Source: Lysobacteraceae bacterium P
GTDB lineage: Bacteria; Pseudomonadota; Gammaproteobacteria; Xanthomonadales; Xanthomonadaceae
Reading direction: 5' to 3'
NCBI GenBank assembly: GCA_005503055.1
Contig: SCOX01000002.1
Location: forward strand, 124,001-188,000
Length of the DNA: 64,000 nucleotides
Part shown: piece after piece, positions 54,651 through 64,000 of the stretch
Position numbering within the stretch: position 1 is the first letter of the stretch
How the letters are laid out: the number at the start of each line of letters is the position of its first letter
The notes under the pieces: generated by a model
The model's database searches: none
What the model was told of the DNA's origin: nothing
What the model saw: only the letters and a program-made list of their open reading frames with translations
Made by a program: the position numbers and the translations under genes

Positions 54651-54789
54651 GCGGCCATCCTGTGCTGTGCCACGACGATATCGCGGAATCTTAGCAATCG
54701 GGGTGACTGCGCGGCATCGTTGCCAGCGCGACTGAAGGCCGGGTTCATCCGCAGCGGCGGCCTCACGCGACGTTGTCTAGAATCCGCGC

Positions 54790-55194
54790 ATGCGCAGATG
54801 GTTTACCGGCTCCACGCTGATCCGCCAGGGCGGCAGCTACTCCATGATCGGCCTGCTCCAGTTGCTGGTGGACTGGGCGATGTTCGTGACGCTCACTGCG
54901 TCGGGCCTGGCCGTGGAGCCGGCCAATGTGGTGGGGCGTGTGAGCGGCGCGATGCTGGGCTTCTGGCTCAACGGCCGCTTCACCTTCGCGGGCGAAGACA
55001 CGGCGGTCGGTCGTCGCCAGTTCGCGCGGTTCGCGGCGTTGTGGCTGGTGACGACGGCGGTGAGCACCTGGGCGGTCGGCCACGTGGACGACACCGTGGG
55101 CCTGCGATGGGCGTGGCTGGCGAAGCCGGCGATCGACCTGGCGTTGAGCGCGGTCGGCTTTGCGTTCTCGCGGCATTGGGTCTATCGCCGCTGA
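54790..55194 (+). CDS. GtrA family membrane protein
   Basis: A 134-residue protein with four predicted membrane helices ('YSMIGLLQLLVDWAMFVTLTA', 'VVGRVSGAMLGFWLNGRFTF', 'FAALWLVTTAVSTWAVGHV', 'PAIDLALSAVGFAFSRHWVYRR'). The GtrA signatures 'N..GR.....GF.LN..FTF' and the C-terminal 'F..SR.WV' are present. GtrA proteins are thought to flip undecaprenyl-phosphate-linked sugars for O-antigen or wall modification, or to serve polyprenol-P-sugar transfer. No glycosyltransferase partner is adjacent. It is divergent from glmU and convergent with the atp operon, with a shared terminator. Confidence 0.9.
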   Translation: MRRWFTGSTLIRQGGSYSMIGLLQLLVDWAMFVTLTASGLAVEPANVVGRVSGAMLGFWLNGRFTFAGEDTAVGRRQFARFAALWLVTTAVSTWAVGHVDDTVGLRWAWLAKPAIDLALSAVGFAFSRHWVYRR

Positions 55195-55221
55195 GCGCCC
55201 GCCGTACCTGCCCAAACGAAA

Positions 55222-55244
55222 AACGCCGGCACGTGGCCGGCGTT
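55222..55244. terminator. Bidirectional terminator between gtrA-type gene and atpC
   Basis: Stem AACGCCGGC / GCCGGCGTT with a 5-nt loop. An A-rich run lies on the left (55215-55223) and a T-containing tail on the right. It lies between the convergent ends of the GtrA gene (55194) and the atp operon (55282). Confidence 0.75.
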
Positions 55245-55281
55245 CTTCGGTCCGAGTCCGGCCGTGGGGCCGGCTGCGGAT

Positions 55282-55707
55282 TCAGTGCTTCATGTTCTTG
55301 CGCAGGCGTTCCAGCGCGCTGAGCTGGGCGACGCTCATGGCCAACTGGGCCTGGGCCTCTTCCATGCTCATCTTCGGATCCTTCTTGGCCAGGATCCGCT
55401 CGGCTTCTTCCTTCGCGGCGCGCACGGCAGCTTCGTCGATGTCCTGTGCGCGCACGGCGGTGTCGGCCAGGACGGTGACGACCGTCGGCTGCACCTCGAG
55501 GATGCCGCCGGAGATCGCGAAGTCCAGCTGCTCGCCGCCCGGCAGGGTCACGACGACCTTGCCCGGCTTGAGGCGGGTGATCAGCGGCGCGTGCTTGGGC
55601 GCGATGCCGAGCTCGCCGATCTCACCGGTGGCGACCACCAGCTCGGCCTCGCCGTGGAAGATTTCCTGCTCGGCGCTGACGATGTCGCAACGAATCGTGG
55701 ATGCCAT
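55282..55707 (-). CDS. atpC: F1F0 ATP synthase subunit epsilon
   Basis: A 141-residue protein: N-terminal beta-sandwich ('[32 protein letters not shown]', '[13 protein letters not shown]', '[20 protein letters not shown]') and C-terminal two-helix region ('[37 protein letters not shown]'). It forms part of the F1 central stalk and inhibits ATP hydrolysis. Last gene of the atp operon, separated from atpD by a gap of about 135 bp filled by an inverted-repeat element. Confidence 0.97.
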   Translation of the reverse strand: MASTIRCDIVSAEQEIFHGEAELVVATGEIGELGIAPKHAPLITRLKPGKVVVTLPGGEQLDFAISGGILEVQPTVVTVLADTAVRAQDIDEAAVRAAKEEAERILAKKDPKMSMEEAQAQLAMSVAQLSALERLRKNMKH

Positions 55708-55728
55708 TTTTGTCTCGCTTCGCTCGAC

Positions 55729-55829
55729 GGGATTCGTGATTCGGGATTCGCAATTCGCAAAGGCACGAATGCCTGCGATCGACGACGCCCTGCTCTACGA
55801 ATCCCTAATCCCGAATCACTAATCCCGAA
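55729..55829. repeat. Inverted-repeat element in the atpC-atpD gap
   Basis: The left arm carries tandem GATTCG words (GGGATTCGTGATTCGGGATTCG), while the right arm carries the complements (CGAATCCC...AATCCCGAATC...AATCCCGAA), with about 45 bp between. A CTCGCTTCGCTCG motif leads into it. Same family as the elements at 57303 and 58277. Transcribed RNA would fold into a long imperfect stem-loop between the two coding regions. Confidence 0.8.
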
Positions 55830-55842
55830 AAGATCGCCGGCC

Positions 55843-57258
<1,416 letters not shown>

Positions 57259-57302
57259 TTAACTTTGTCTGGTCGGACGGAAAACCGTCCATCGATTTCT
57301 CG

Positions 57303-57388
57303 GAGATTTGGGATTGGGGATTGGGGATTCGTTAAAGGCGCGCTTCGCTGCTCTTTCGAATCCCGAATCCCGAATCTCGAATCCCGGG
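57303..57388. repeat. Inverted-repeat element in the atpD-atpG gap
   Basis: The left arm GGGATTGGGGATTGGGGATTCG and right arm CGAATCCCGAATCCCGAATC are near-complementary tandem words with about 30 bp between. It fills most of the 147-bp gap. Same family as the elements at 55729 and 58277. Confidence 0.8.
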
Positions 57389-57390
57389 TC

Positions 57391-58254
57391 TTAAACCGCG
57401 GCGGCGCCGCCGACGATTTCCGAAATTTCCTGCGTGATCGCCGCCTGGCGGGCCTTGTTGTAGACCAGGTTCAGCGTGCCGATCAGCTTGGTGGCGTTGT
57501 CGGAGGCGGCCTTCATCGCGACCATGCGCGCGGCATGCTCGGACGCCACGTTCTCCAGCACCGCCTGGTACACCAGCGACTCGACGTAACGGTTGAGCAC
57601 GTGCTCCAGCACGGTCGCCGCGTCGGGTTCGTAGATGTAGTCCCAGTCGTGTTTGGCGACCTGCGTCTCCGACGGCGGCAGCGGCAGCAGCTGGTCGAAC
57701 GCCGCGCGCTGGGTCATCGTGTTGACGAAGTCGTTGTAGCAGATGAAGACGCGGTCCAGATCGCCGGCGCTGTAGCCGTCCAGCATCACCTTGATCACGC
57801 CGACCAGCTGTTCCAGCTTCGGCTGGTCGCCCAGGTGGGTGACCGAACCGACCATGTTGACCTTGATGCGGCGGAAGAACACCGACGCCTTCTGGCCGAT
57901 GGTGACGACGTCGATCTCGACGCCCTGCTCCTGCCACTTGCGGAACTCGCCCAGCAGCTTGCGGAACAGGTTGTTGTTGAGGCCGCCGGCCAGGCCGCGA
58001 TCGGACGACACGATGATGTAGCCGACACGCTTCACGTTCTGGCGCTCGACCAGGAACGGATGCTGGTAGTCGGAATTGGCCTGGGCCAGGTGACCGATGA
58101 CCTGCTTCATCACGCGCGCATACGGACGCGAGACCTTCATGCGTTCCTGCGCCTTGCGGATCTTGGAAGCCGAGACCATCTCGAGCGCGCGCGTCACCTT
58201 GCGGGTGTTCTGCACGCTCTTGATCTTGGATTTGATTTCGCGTCCGCCTGCCAT
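57391..58254 (-). CDS. atpG: F1F0 ATP synthase subunit gamma
   Basis: A 287-residue rotor-shaft subunit. N-terminal helix '[36 protein letters not shown]' and C-terminal helix '[43 protein letters not shown]' are the hallmarks of the coiled-coil shaft. The Rossmann-like middle contains '[20 protein letters not shown]'. Located between atpA and atpD as expected; its stop codon almost touches a repeat element. Confidence 0.98.
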   Translation of the reverse strand: MAGGREIKSKIKSVQNTRKVTRALEMVSASKIRKAQERMKVSRPYARVMKQVIGHLAQANSDYQHPFLVERQNVKRVGYIIVSSDRGLAGGLNNNLFRKLLGEFRKWQEQGVEIDVVTIGQKASVFFRRIKVNMVGSVTHLGDQPKLEQLVGVIKVMLDGYSAGDLDRVFICYNDFVNTMTQRAAFDQLLPLPPSETQVAKHDWDYIYEPDAATVLEHVLNRYVESLVYQAVLENVASEHAARMVAMKAASDNATKLIGTLNLVYNKARQAAITQEISEIVGGAAAV

Positions 58255-58276
58255 TTCGTGCTCGCTTCGCTCGCTC

Positions 58277-58354
58277 GGGATTCGGGATTGGAGATTGGGG
58301 ATTCGTCAGAAGCGGGATTGGGCTCTTGCGAATCCCCAATCCCGAATCTCGAAT
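58277..58354. repeat. Inverted-repeat element in the atpG-atpA gap
   Basis: The left arm GGGATTCGGGATTGGAGATTGG and right arm CGAATCCCCAATCCCGAATC are near-complementary, with a leading CTCGCTTCGCTCG motif like that at 55715. It nearly fills the 107-bp gap. Confidence 0.8.
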
Positions 58355-58361
58355 CGCTGCC

Positions 58362-59912
58362 TTACCAGGTACCCGTCTGCTTGAACTCGGCGATGCCCTG
58401 CTTGAAGGTCGCCTCGATCTCGTCGTTCCAGTTGCCGGTGCCGTTGATCTTGCTGACCAGCTCGCCCTGGGTGTTGATGAAGTGCGAGTGCAGGCCTTCT
58501 TCGAATGCCAGGATCTTGTTGACCGGCACGTCGTCGAGGTAACCCTCGTTGACGGCGTAGATCGACAGGGCCTGCAGCGCGATCGGCATCGGCGCGTACT
58601 GCTTCTGCTTCATCAGCTCGGTGACGCGCTGGCCGCGTTCGAGCTGCTTGCGGGTGGCTTCGTCCAGGTCGGATGCGAACTGCGCGAACGCAGCCAGCTC
58701 GCGGTACTGGGCGAGCGAGATGCGGATGCCGCCCGACAGCTTCTTGATGATCTTGGTCTGGGCCGCACCACCGACGCGCGACACCGAGATGCCGGCGTTC
58801 ACGGCCGGGCGGATGCCGGCGTTGAACAGGTCGGTCTCGAGGAAGATCTGGCCGTCGGTGATCGAGATCACGTTGGTCGGAACGAACGCGGACACGTCGC
58901 CGGCCTGCGTTTCGATGATCGGCAGCGCGGTCAGCGAACCGGTCTTGCCCTTCACCTCACCATTGGTGAACTTCTCGACGTACTCCTCGGACACGCGCGC
59001 GGCGCGTTCGAGCAGGCGGCTGTGCAGGTAGAACACGTCGCCCGGGTAGGCTTCGCGGCCCGGCGGACGCTTGAGAAGCAGCGAGATCTGACGGTAGGCG
59101 ACGGCCTGCTTGGACAGATCGTCGTACACGATCAGCGCGTCTTCGCCGCGGTCCATGAAGAACTCGCCCATGGTGCAGCCGGAGTAGGCGCTGATGTACT
59201 GCATCGCGGCCGACTCGGACGCCGTGGCGGCGACGACGATCGTGTGCGCCAGGGCGCCGTTCTCTTCGAGCTTGCGCACGATGTTCGCGACGGTCGAGGC
59301 CTTCTGGCCGATCGCCACGTACACGCACTTGATGCCCGTGCCCTTCTGGTTGATCACCGCGTCGATGGCCAGGGCGGTCTTGCCGGTCTGGCGGTCGCCG
59401 ATGACCAGTTCGCGCTGGCCGCGGCCGATCGGGATCATCGCGTCGACGGTCTTGTAACCGGTCTGCACCGGCTGGTCGACCGACTTGCGCCAGATCACGC
59501 CCGGGGCGACGCGCTCCACCGGAGCGGTCTGCGTGGCGGCGATCGGGCCCTTGCCGTCGATCGGCTCGCCCAGCGCGTTCACCACGCGGCCGAGCAGTTC
59601 GCGGCCGACCGGCACTTCGAGGATGCGGCCGGTGGTCTTGGCCACGTCGCCTTCGCGCAGGTGCTCGTAGTCGCCCAGGACCACGGCGCCGACCGAGTCG
59701 CGCTCCAGGTTCAGCGCAAGCGCGTACGTGTTGTTCGGCAGCTCGATCATTTCGCCCTGCATCACGTCGGCCAGGCCGTAGATGCGCACGATGCCGTCCG
59801 ACACCGAGGTCACGGTGCCTTCGTTGCGCGCTTCGGCGGTCAGCTTGACCTTCTCGATGCGGGTCTTGATCAGTTCACTGATTTCGGACGGGTTGAGCGT
59901 GGTGCTTGCCAT
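58362..59912 (-). CDS. atpA: F1F0 ATP synthase subunit alpha
   Basis: A 516-residue regulatory/structural F1 subunit starting [19 protein letters not shown]. The non-catalytic nucleotide site P-loop '[13 protein letters not shown]' is at about residue 170, '[15 protein letters not shown]' and '[22 protein letters not shown]' follow, and the arginine-finger region '[17 protein letters not shown]' is present. The neighbouring atpH ends 48 bp upstream. Confidence 0.98.
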   Translation of the reverse strand: MASTTLNPSEISELIKTRIEKVKLTAEARNEGTVTSVSDGIVRIYGLADVMQGEMIELPNNTYALALNLERDSVGAVVLGDYEHLREGDVAKTTGRILEVPVGRELLGRVVNALGEPIDGKGPIAATQTAPVERVAPGVIWRKSVDQPVQTGYKTVDAMIPIGRGQRELVIGDRQTGKTALAIDAVINQKGTGIKCVYVAIGQKASTVANIVRKLEENGALAHTIVVAATASESAAMQYISAYSGCTMGEFFMDRGEDALIVYDDLSKQAVAYRQISLLLKRPPGREAYPGDVFYLHSRLLERAARVSEEYVEKFTNGEVKGKTGSLTALPIIETQAGDVSAFVPTNVISITDGQIFLETDLFNAGIRPAVNAGISVSRVGGAAQTKIIKKLSGGIRISLAQYRELAAFAQFASDLDEATRKQLERGQRVTELMKQKQYAPMPIALQALSIYAVNEGYLDDVPVNKILAFEEGLHSHFINTQGELVSKINGTGNWNDEIEATFKQGIAEFKQTGTW

Positions 59913-59960
59913 GGGTGAGTCCCTTGATCCGGCATTACCCGGAATTTGCAGATGAATTCG

Positions 59961-60488
59961 TTATTGCGAGAGCGTCGACTGAAGGCGTTCGAGCTTGCCC
60001 TTCAGCGAGCCGTCGATGACCACGTCGCCCGCGTCGATCACGGCGCCGCCGATCAGCGATGCGTCGATGGCCGTCTCGATCTCGACCTCGCGGCCGAAGC
60101 GCTTCTTCAGCGCGGCCTTGATGGCTTCGAGTTCGGCGCCGGGCAGCTCGCTGGCGGCGGTGACCTTGGCCTTGACGACGCGCTCGGCTTCGGCGCGCAG
60201 TTCTTCGAACTGGCCGGTGATCTCCGGCAGCAGCGCCAGACGGCGGTTGTCGGCCAGCAGGCCGAGGAAGCGGGTAAACGCTTCGTCCGCACCGTCCATC
60301 GCCAGCAGGCCGACCGCGTCGGCCGGGTTCAGCAGCGGATGGCCGAGCAGCGCCTGTGCCTGCGGATCGGCCGCCACGCGCGAAGCGAAGGCGAGCGCCT
60401 GCGACCATGCGGCGATGCGGCCACCTTCGCGCGACAGCGCGAAGGCGGCACGGGCGTATGGACGGGCGAGGGTCAGGGCCTGGGTCAT
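59961..60488 (-). CDS. atpH: F1F0 ATP synthase subunit delta
   Basis: A 175-residue subunit connecting F1 to the peripheral stalk. The helical N-terminal domain is 'TLARPYARAAFALSREGGRIAAWSQAL', and the C-terminal domain includes 'VKAKVTAASELPGAELEAIKAALKKRFGREVEIET' and 'IGGAVIDAGDVVIDGSLKGKLERLQSTL', the standard delta/OSCP signature. Located between atpF and atpA with short gaps. Confidence 0.97.
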   Translation of the reverse strand: MTQALTLARPYARAAFALSREGGRIAAWSQALAFASRVAADPQAQALLGHPLLNPADAVGLLAMDGADEAFTRFLGLLADNRRLALLPEITGQFEELRAEAERVVKAKVTAASELPGAELEAIKAALKKRFGREVEIETAIDASLIGGAVIDAGDVVIDGSLKGKLERLQSTLSQ

Positions 60489-60532
60489 TTCAGATCATTC
60501 CGCTCGATCGAGCCTTGTTGATGCCGCACAGG

Positions 60533-61003
60533 TCAAAGCTGGGCTGCCAGCTCGTCGAGCAGCGCCTTGTGGGCGTTGGCATCGATTTCGCGCTTGAGCA
60601 GCTTCTCGGCGCCGGTCACGGCCAGCGTGGACACCTGCTTGCGCAGTTCCTCGCGGGCACGGTTCGACGCCGCGGCGATTTCGGCTTCGGCCGCCGCCTT
60701 CTGGCGATTGGCCTCGCCGACCGCATCGTTCTTGGCCTGGTCGATGATCTGGTTGGCGCGCTGATGCGCCTGCTCGATGATCTCGTTGGCCTTCGTACGG
60801 GCGGAACGCAGCTCGGCATCGACGCTCTGCTGGGCTTGCGCGAGGTTCTTCTGGCTCTGCTCGGCAGCGGCCAGACCCTCGGCAATCTTTTGTTGACGTT
60901 CTTCGATCGCCTTGTTCAGCGGCGGCCAAATGAACTTCATCGTGAACCAGATAAGCACGATGAACGTGATCATCTGGCCGAAGAAGGTCATGTTGAGATT
61001 CAT
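60533..61003 (-). CDS. atpF: F1F0 ATP synthase subunit b
   Basis: A 156-residue peripheral-stalk subunit, identical in length to E. coli b. One N-terminal membrane helix ('[29 protein letters not shown]') is followed by a long Ala/Gln/Lys-rich helix with right-handed coiled-coil character, ending '[25 protein letters not shown]'. It functions as a homodimer holding F1 against rotation. Confidence 0.97.
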   Translation of the reverse strand: MNLNMTFFGQMITFIVLIWFTMKFIWPPLNKAIEERQQKIAEGLAAAEQSQKNLAQAQQSVDAELRSARTKANEIIEQAHQRANQIIDQAKNDAVGEANRQKAAAEAEIAAASNRAREELRKQVSTLAVTGAEKLLKREIDANAHKALLDELAAQL

Positions 61004-61094
61004 GACAGCTCCGATGGAACGTTTTTTCTTTCGAGCGGTATGCCCGGGAGAGCCGTCCGCTGCGCGGACGGCTCAGCAAAACCGTGCAGCCTGA

Positions 61095-61382
<288 letters not shown>

Positions 61383-61412
61383 CTACTGAAACGTTTTGGT
61401 TTGGACGACTTG

Positions 61413-61450
61413 GGAAGGTGAAGCTTGGAAGGTAAAGCGGAAGGTGAAGC
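61413..61450 (-). repeat. Three 12-bp direct repeats in the atpB-atpE gap
   Basis: On the plus strand GGAAGGTGAAGC (61413), GGAAGGTAAAGC (61427) and GGAAGGTGAAGC (61439); on the mRNA these are pyrimidine-rich GCTTCACCTTCC units starting right after the atpB stop. They lie about 40-75 nt upstream of the atpE start, where E. coli has a translational enhancer for subunit c. A similar role here is speculation. Confidence 0.6.
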
Positions 61451-61453
61451 GGA

Positions 61454-62660
<1,207 letters not shown>

Positions 62661-62714
62661 CACGCGGGACTCGTCGGTCTGGGGCAGGCGCAAAGCGCCC
62701 GGTAGAGCCGCAAA

Positions 62715-62743
62715 AGTATAAAGGTCCCCTTAAGTCCGGGCAA
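62715..62743 (-). promoter_or_regulatory. Sigma-70 promoter of the atp operon
   Basis: On the minus strand TTGCCC (62743-62738), a spacer of exactly 17 bp, and TATACT (62720-62715), one base from the -10 consensus. Transcription would start near 62708, just upstream of atpI. Confidence 0.75.
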
Positions 62744-62879
62744 CCGGCACCCGTCATGTCGGGGCAAACGGCCTCGCGAAGCCCCGCTTCATGGGCCGCG
62801 GCGGCATTATCCAGGCCATAGACGCAGGCTATCGATTCAGATTGAACATTCGATTGGACCCGCACTTCGCGCCGCGCAT

Positions 62880-62898
62880 AATGAGAACCACTCTTATT
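62880..62898. promoter_or_regulatory. Fur-box-like palindrome upstream of the DUF2061 gene
   Basis: AATGAGAACCACTCTTATT resembles the AATGAGAA...TTCTCATT form of Fur boxes, with two mismatches in the right arm. It lies 14 bp before the DUF2061 ATG, in the gap of about 250 bp shared with the atp promoter. Assignment to Fur is tentative. Confidence 0.35.
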
Positions 62899-62912
62899 TC
62901 CAGGCATCCGCC

Positions 62913-63122
62913 ATGGCCAAGACCTTCAGCTTCGCCGCCATCCACTTCAGCGTCGCATTCACCGTCGGCTACCTGATGACCGGCAGCGTGTGGGTCGGCG
63001 GCGCCCTCGCCCTCGTGGAACCGGCCTGCAATACGGTCGCGTTCCACTTCCACGAGAAGGTGTGGAAGCGCATCGAGGCACGCCGACAAGGCCGCGTCGC
63101 CCGGGACGCCGTCGTCGCCTGA
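62913..63122 (+). CDS. DUF2061 small membrane protein
   Basis: A 69-residue protein with two hydrophobic segments ('IHFSVAFTVGYLMTGSVWVGGALALVEP'). The DUF2061 pattern is visible: 'K..S....H.......Y..TG', 'A......EP..N...++.HE+.W'; here 'ALVEPACNTVAFHFHEKVWKRIEA'. Length and layout are typical for the family, whose function is unknown. The ATG at 62913 is the first in frame. A Fur-box-like site precedes it and a strong terminator lies about 100 bp downstream. Confidence 0.85.
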   Translation: MAKTFSFAAIHFSVAFTVGYLMTGSVWVGGALALVEPACNTVAFHFHEKVWKRIEARRQGRVARDAVVA

Positions 63123-63226
63123 CCGATCGTTGGCGCGCGCGGAACCTTTTCGCCAATCGCCGGTCCCACCTTACGATCGCCCACCGACGCACTTTCCTCG
63201 TCAATCGCCGTCGCGGTGGGCATTCC

Positions 63227-63259
63227 GAAGCCCCGGCCCCTGCCGGGGCTTCGCCTTTT
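63227..63259 (+). terminator. Rho-independent terminator downstream of the DUF2061 gene
   Basis: A perfect 11-bp stem GAAGCCCCGGC / GCCGGGGCTTC with a CCCT loop, followed by GCCTTTT. Confidence 0.85.
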
Positions 63260-63285
63260 CGGATCGCGCAACGCAGTCCATAACG

Positions 63286-63301
63286 TGTGACAGCGTTCAC
63301 T
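63286..63301 (+). promoter_or_regulatory. CRP/Clp-type binding site upstream of the outer-membrane protein gene
   Basis: TGTGA-CAGCGT-TCACT matches the CRP/Clp consensus TGTGA-N6-TCACA except for the last base. It is centred about 122 bp before the ATG at 63416. In xanthomonads and Lysobacter the CRP-like protein Clp recognises this motif. Regulation of the downstream gene is inferred. Confidence 0.55.
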
Positions 63302-63415
63302 GTTCGAAAGGTCGCTGGCAGGCCGTCGCGCATGCGGCGCCGATTTTCACTCTCGCTGCATTGCAGGTAGGGCATCCCTACGCGCTCGCATTCGCATCGA
63401 AGGAGTGGACTACTG

Positions 63416-64000
63416 ATGATGCAGTTGAAGCACTTGGGCCTCGCATTGGCCGTAACGACCGCACTTTTTGCAGGCGCCGCTCAGGCGCAACAGAACGATC
63501 GATTCACCCTGCGCGTGGGCGCCATGGATGCGGACGCATCCAGCGAGTTGACCGCACGCACGCGCTTCATGGGACAGGACCTGCGCTACAGCCAGGACTT
63601 CGATTTCGGCAGCGACGAAATTTCACCGCGCATCGACGGCACGTTCCGCTTCTCCGATCGCCAACGCCTGGTCTTCGATTACTTCCAGTACGACAAGGAG
63701 AAGACCGCCACGCTCGACGGCGATCTTTCCTTCGACGACGTGACCATTCCCGCCGGCAGCTTCGCGCGCGCGGAAGTGGAGTTCACGCTGGCGAGCCTGA
63801 TGTACGACTACGCGGTGGTGGACACCGACCAGTTCGAGCTGGGCCTGCAGATCGGCGCGGAGTGGGCCAAGCTCGACGGCACGCTGCTGGCCGAGGCCGG
63901 CCAGTACCGGTATCGCGACAGCGAACAACAGGACGGCTACGCGCCCGTGGTCGGCGCGCGCTTCACCATCACGCCGAACGAGAAGTGGCTGATCAACCTG
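63416..64000 (+). CDS. Outer-membrane beta-barrel protein, 3' end outside window
   Basis: 195 codons are visible from the first of two tandem ATGs, with AAGGAG 11 bp upstream. Sec signal peptide 'MMQLKHLGLALAVTTALFAGAAQA', then amphipathic strands ('RFTLRVGAMDADASSELTART', 'RLVFDYFQYDKE', 'AEVEFTLASLMYDYAVVDTDQFELGLQIGAEWAKL', 'YAPVVGARFTITPNEKWLINL') with alternating hydrophobic residues and turns typical of an 8-14-stranded barrel. The exact family is not clear; it resembles small outer-membrane barrel proteins of the OmpW/opacity kind. Its C-terminal aromatic signature lies beyond the window. A CRP/Clp-like site is upstream. Confidence 0.75.
   Translation, partial: MMQLKHLGLALAVTTALFAGAAQAQQNDRFTLRVGAMDADASSELTARTRFMGQDLRYSQDFDFGSDEISPRIDGTFRFSDRQRLVFDYFQYDKEKTATLDGDLSFDDVTIPAGSFARAEVEFTLASLMYDYAVVDTDQFELGLQIGAEWAKLDGTLLAEAGQYRYRDSEQQDGYAPVVGARFTITPNEKWLINL

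Overview
The window is 64 kb of GC-rich bacterial chromosome whose gene content and intergenic repeats point to a gammaproteobacterium of the Lysobacteraceae/Xanthomonadaceae (Lysobacter-like). This placement is inferred from the atp-glmU-glmS neighbourhood, the 'GGGATTCGGGATT' inverted repeats inside the atp operon, a CRP/Clp-type site and several GTG starts. No rRNA, tRNA or CRISPR array was seen.

Layout. 1-5.4 kb: an S41 peptidase cut by the window edge, queD, a PlpD-type patatin autotransporter, a phasin with a palindromic operator over its promoter, and a Xre-RES toxin-antitoxin pair. 5.4-14.5 kb: a two-gene RND efflux pump, bioD, a free-methionine-sulfoxide reductase with a TfoX C-domain protein, a cobalamin riboswitch driving btuB, and a cysteine hydrolase. 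14.5-27.1 kb: one leftward operon of nine genes, TldD / PmbA(TldE) / TldD / DUF4159 / MoxR / DUF58 / BatA-like / DUF4175 / membrane protein. It couples Tat-signal TldD proteases to a MoxR AAA+/vWA module. 27.3-39.8 kb: a 3,827-residue secreted Rhs/YD-repeat protein with Ig-like, vWA and FG-GAP sections and a putative HNH-type nuclease tip, followed by a candidate immunity gene. 40-41.8 kb: an M23 peptidase and an L,D-transpeptidase.

41.8-43.8 kb is a decayed accessory segment. It holds a 5'-truncated VirD4 coupling-protein gene and what looks like one end of a Tn7-like transposon. That end starts with TGT exactly 25 bp past the glmS stop codon, the classic attTn7 position, and carries three 20-bp-phased repeats. 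43.8-62.7 kb returns to core genes: glmS, a MacAB-like export operon with its own NtrC-type two-component system and a well-formed sigma-54 promoter with upstream palindromes, glmU, gtrA and the full atpIBEFHAGDC operon. The window closes with a DUF2061 gene and the start of an outer-membrane beta-barrel gene that has a CRP/Clp-like site upstream.

The most unusual items are the Tn7-like end at glmS, the giant Rhs protein with its neighbour, the TldD/TldE-MoxR operon with Tat signals on only some subunits, and the sigma-54 circuit whose activator has an altered GAFTGA loop.
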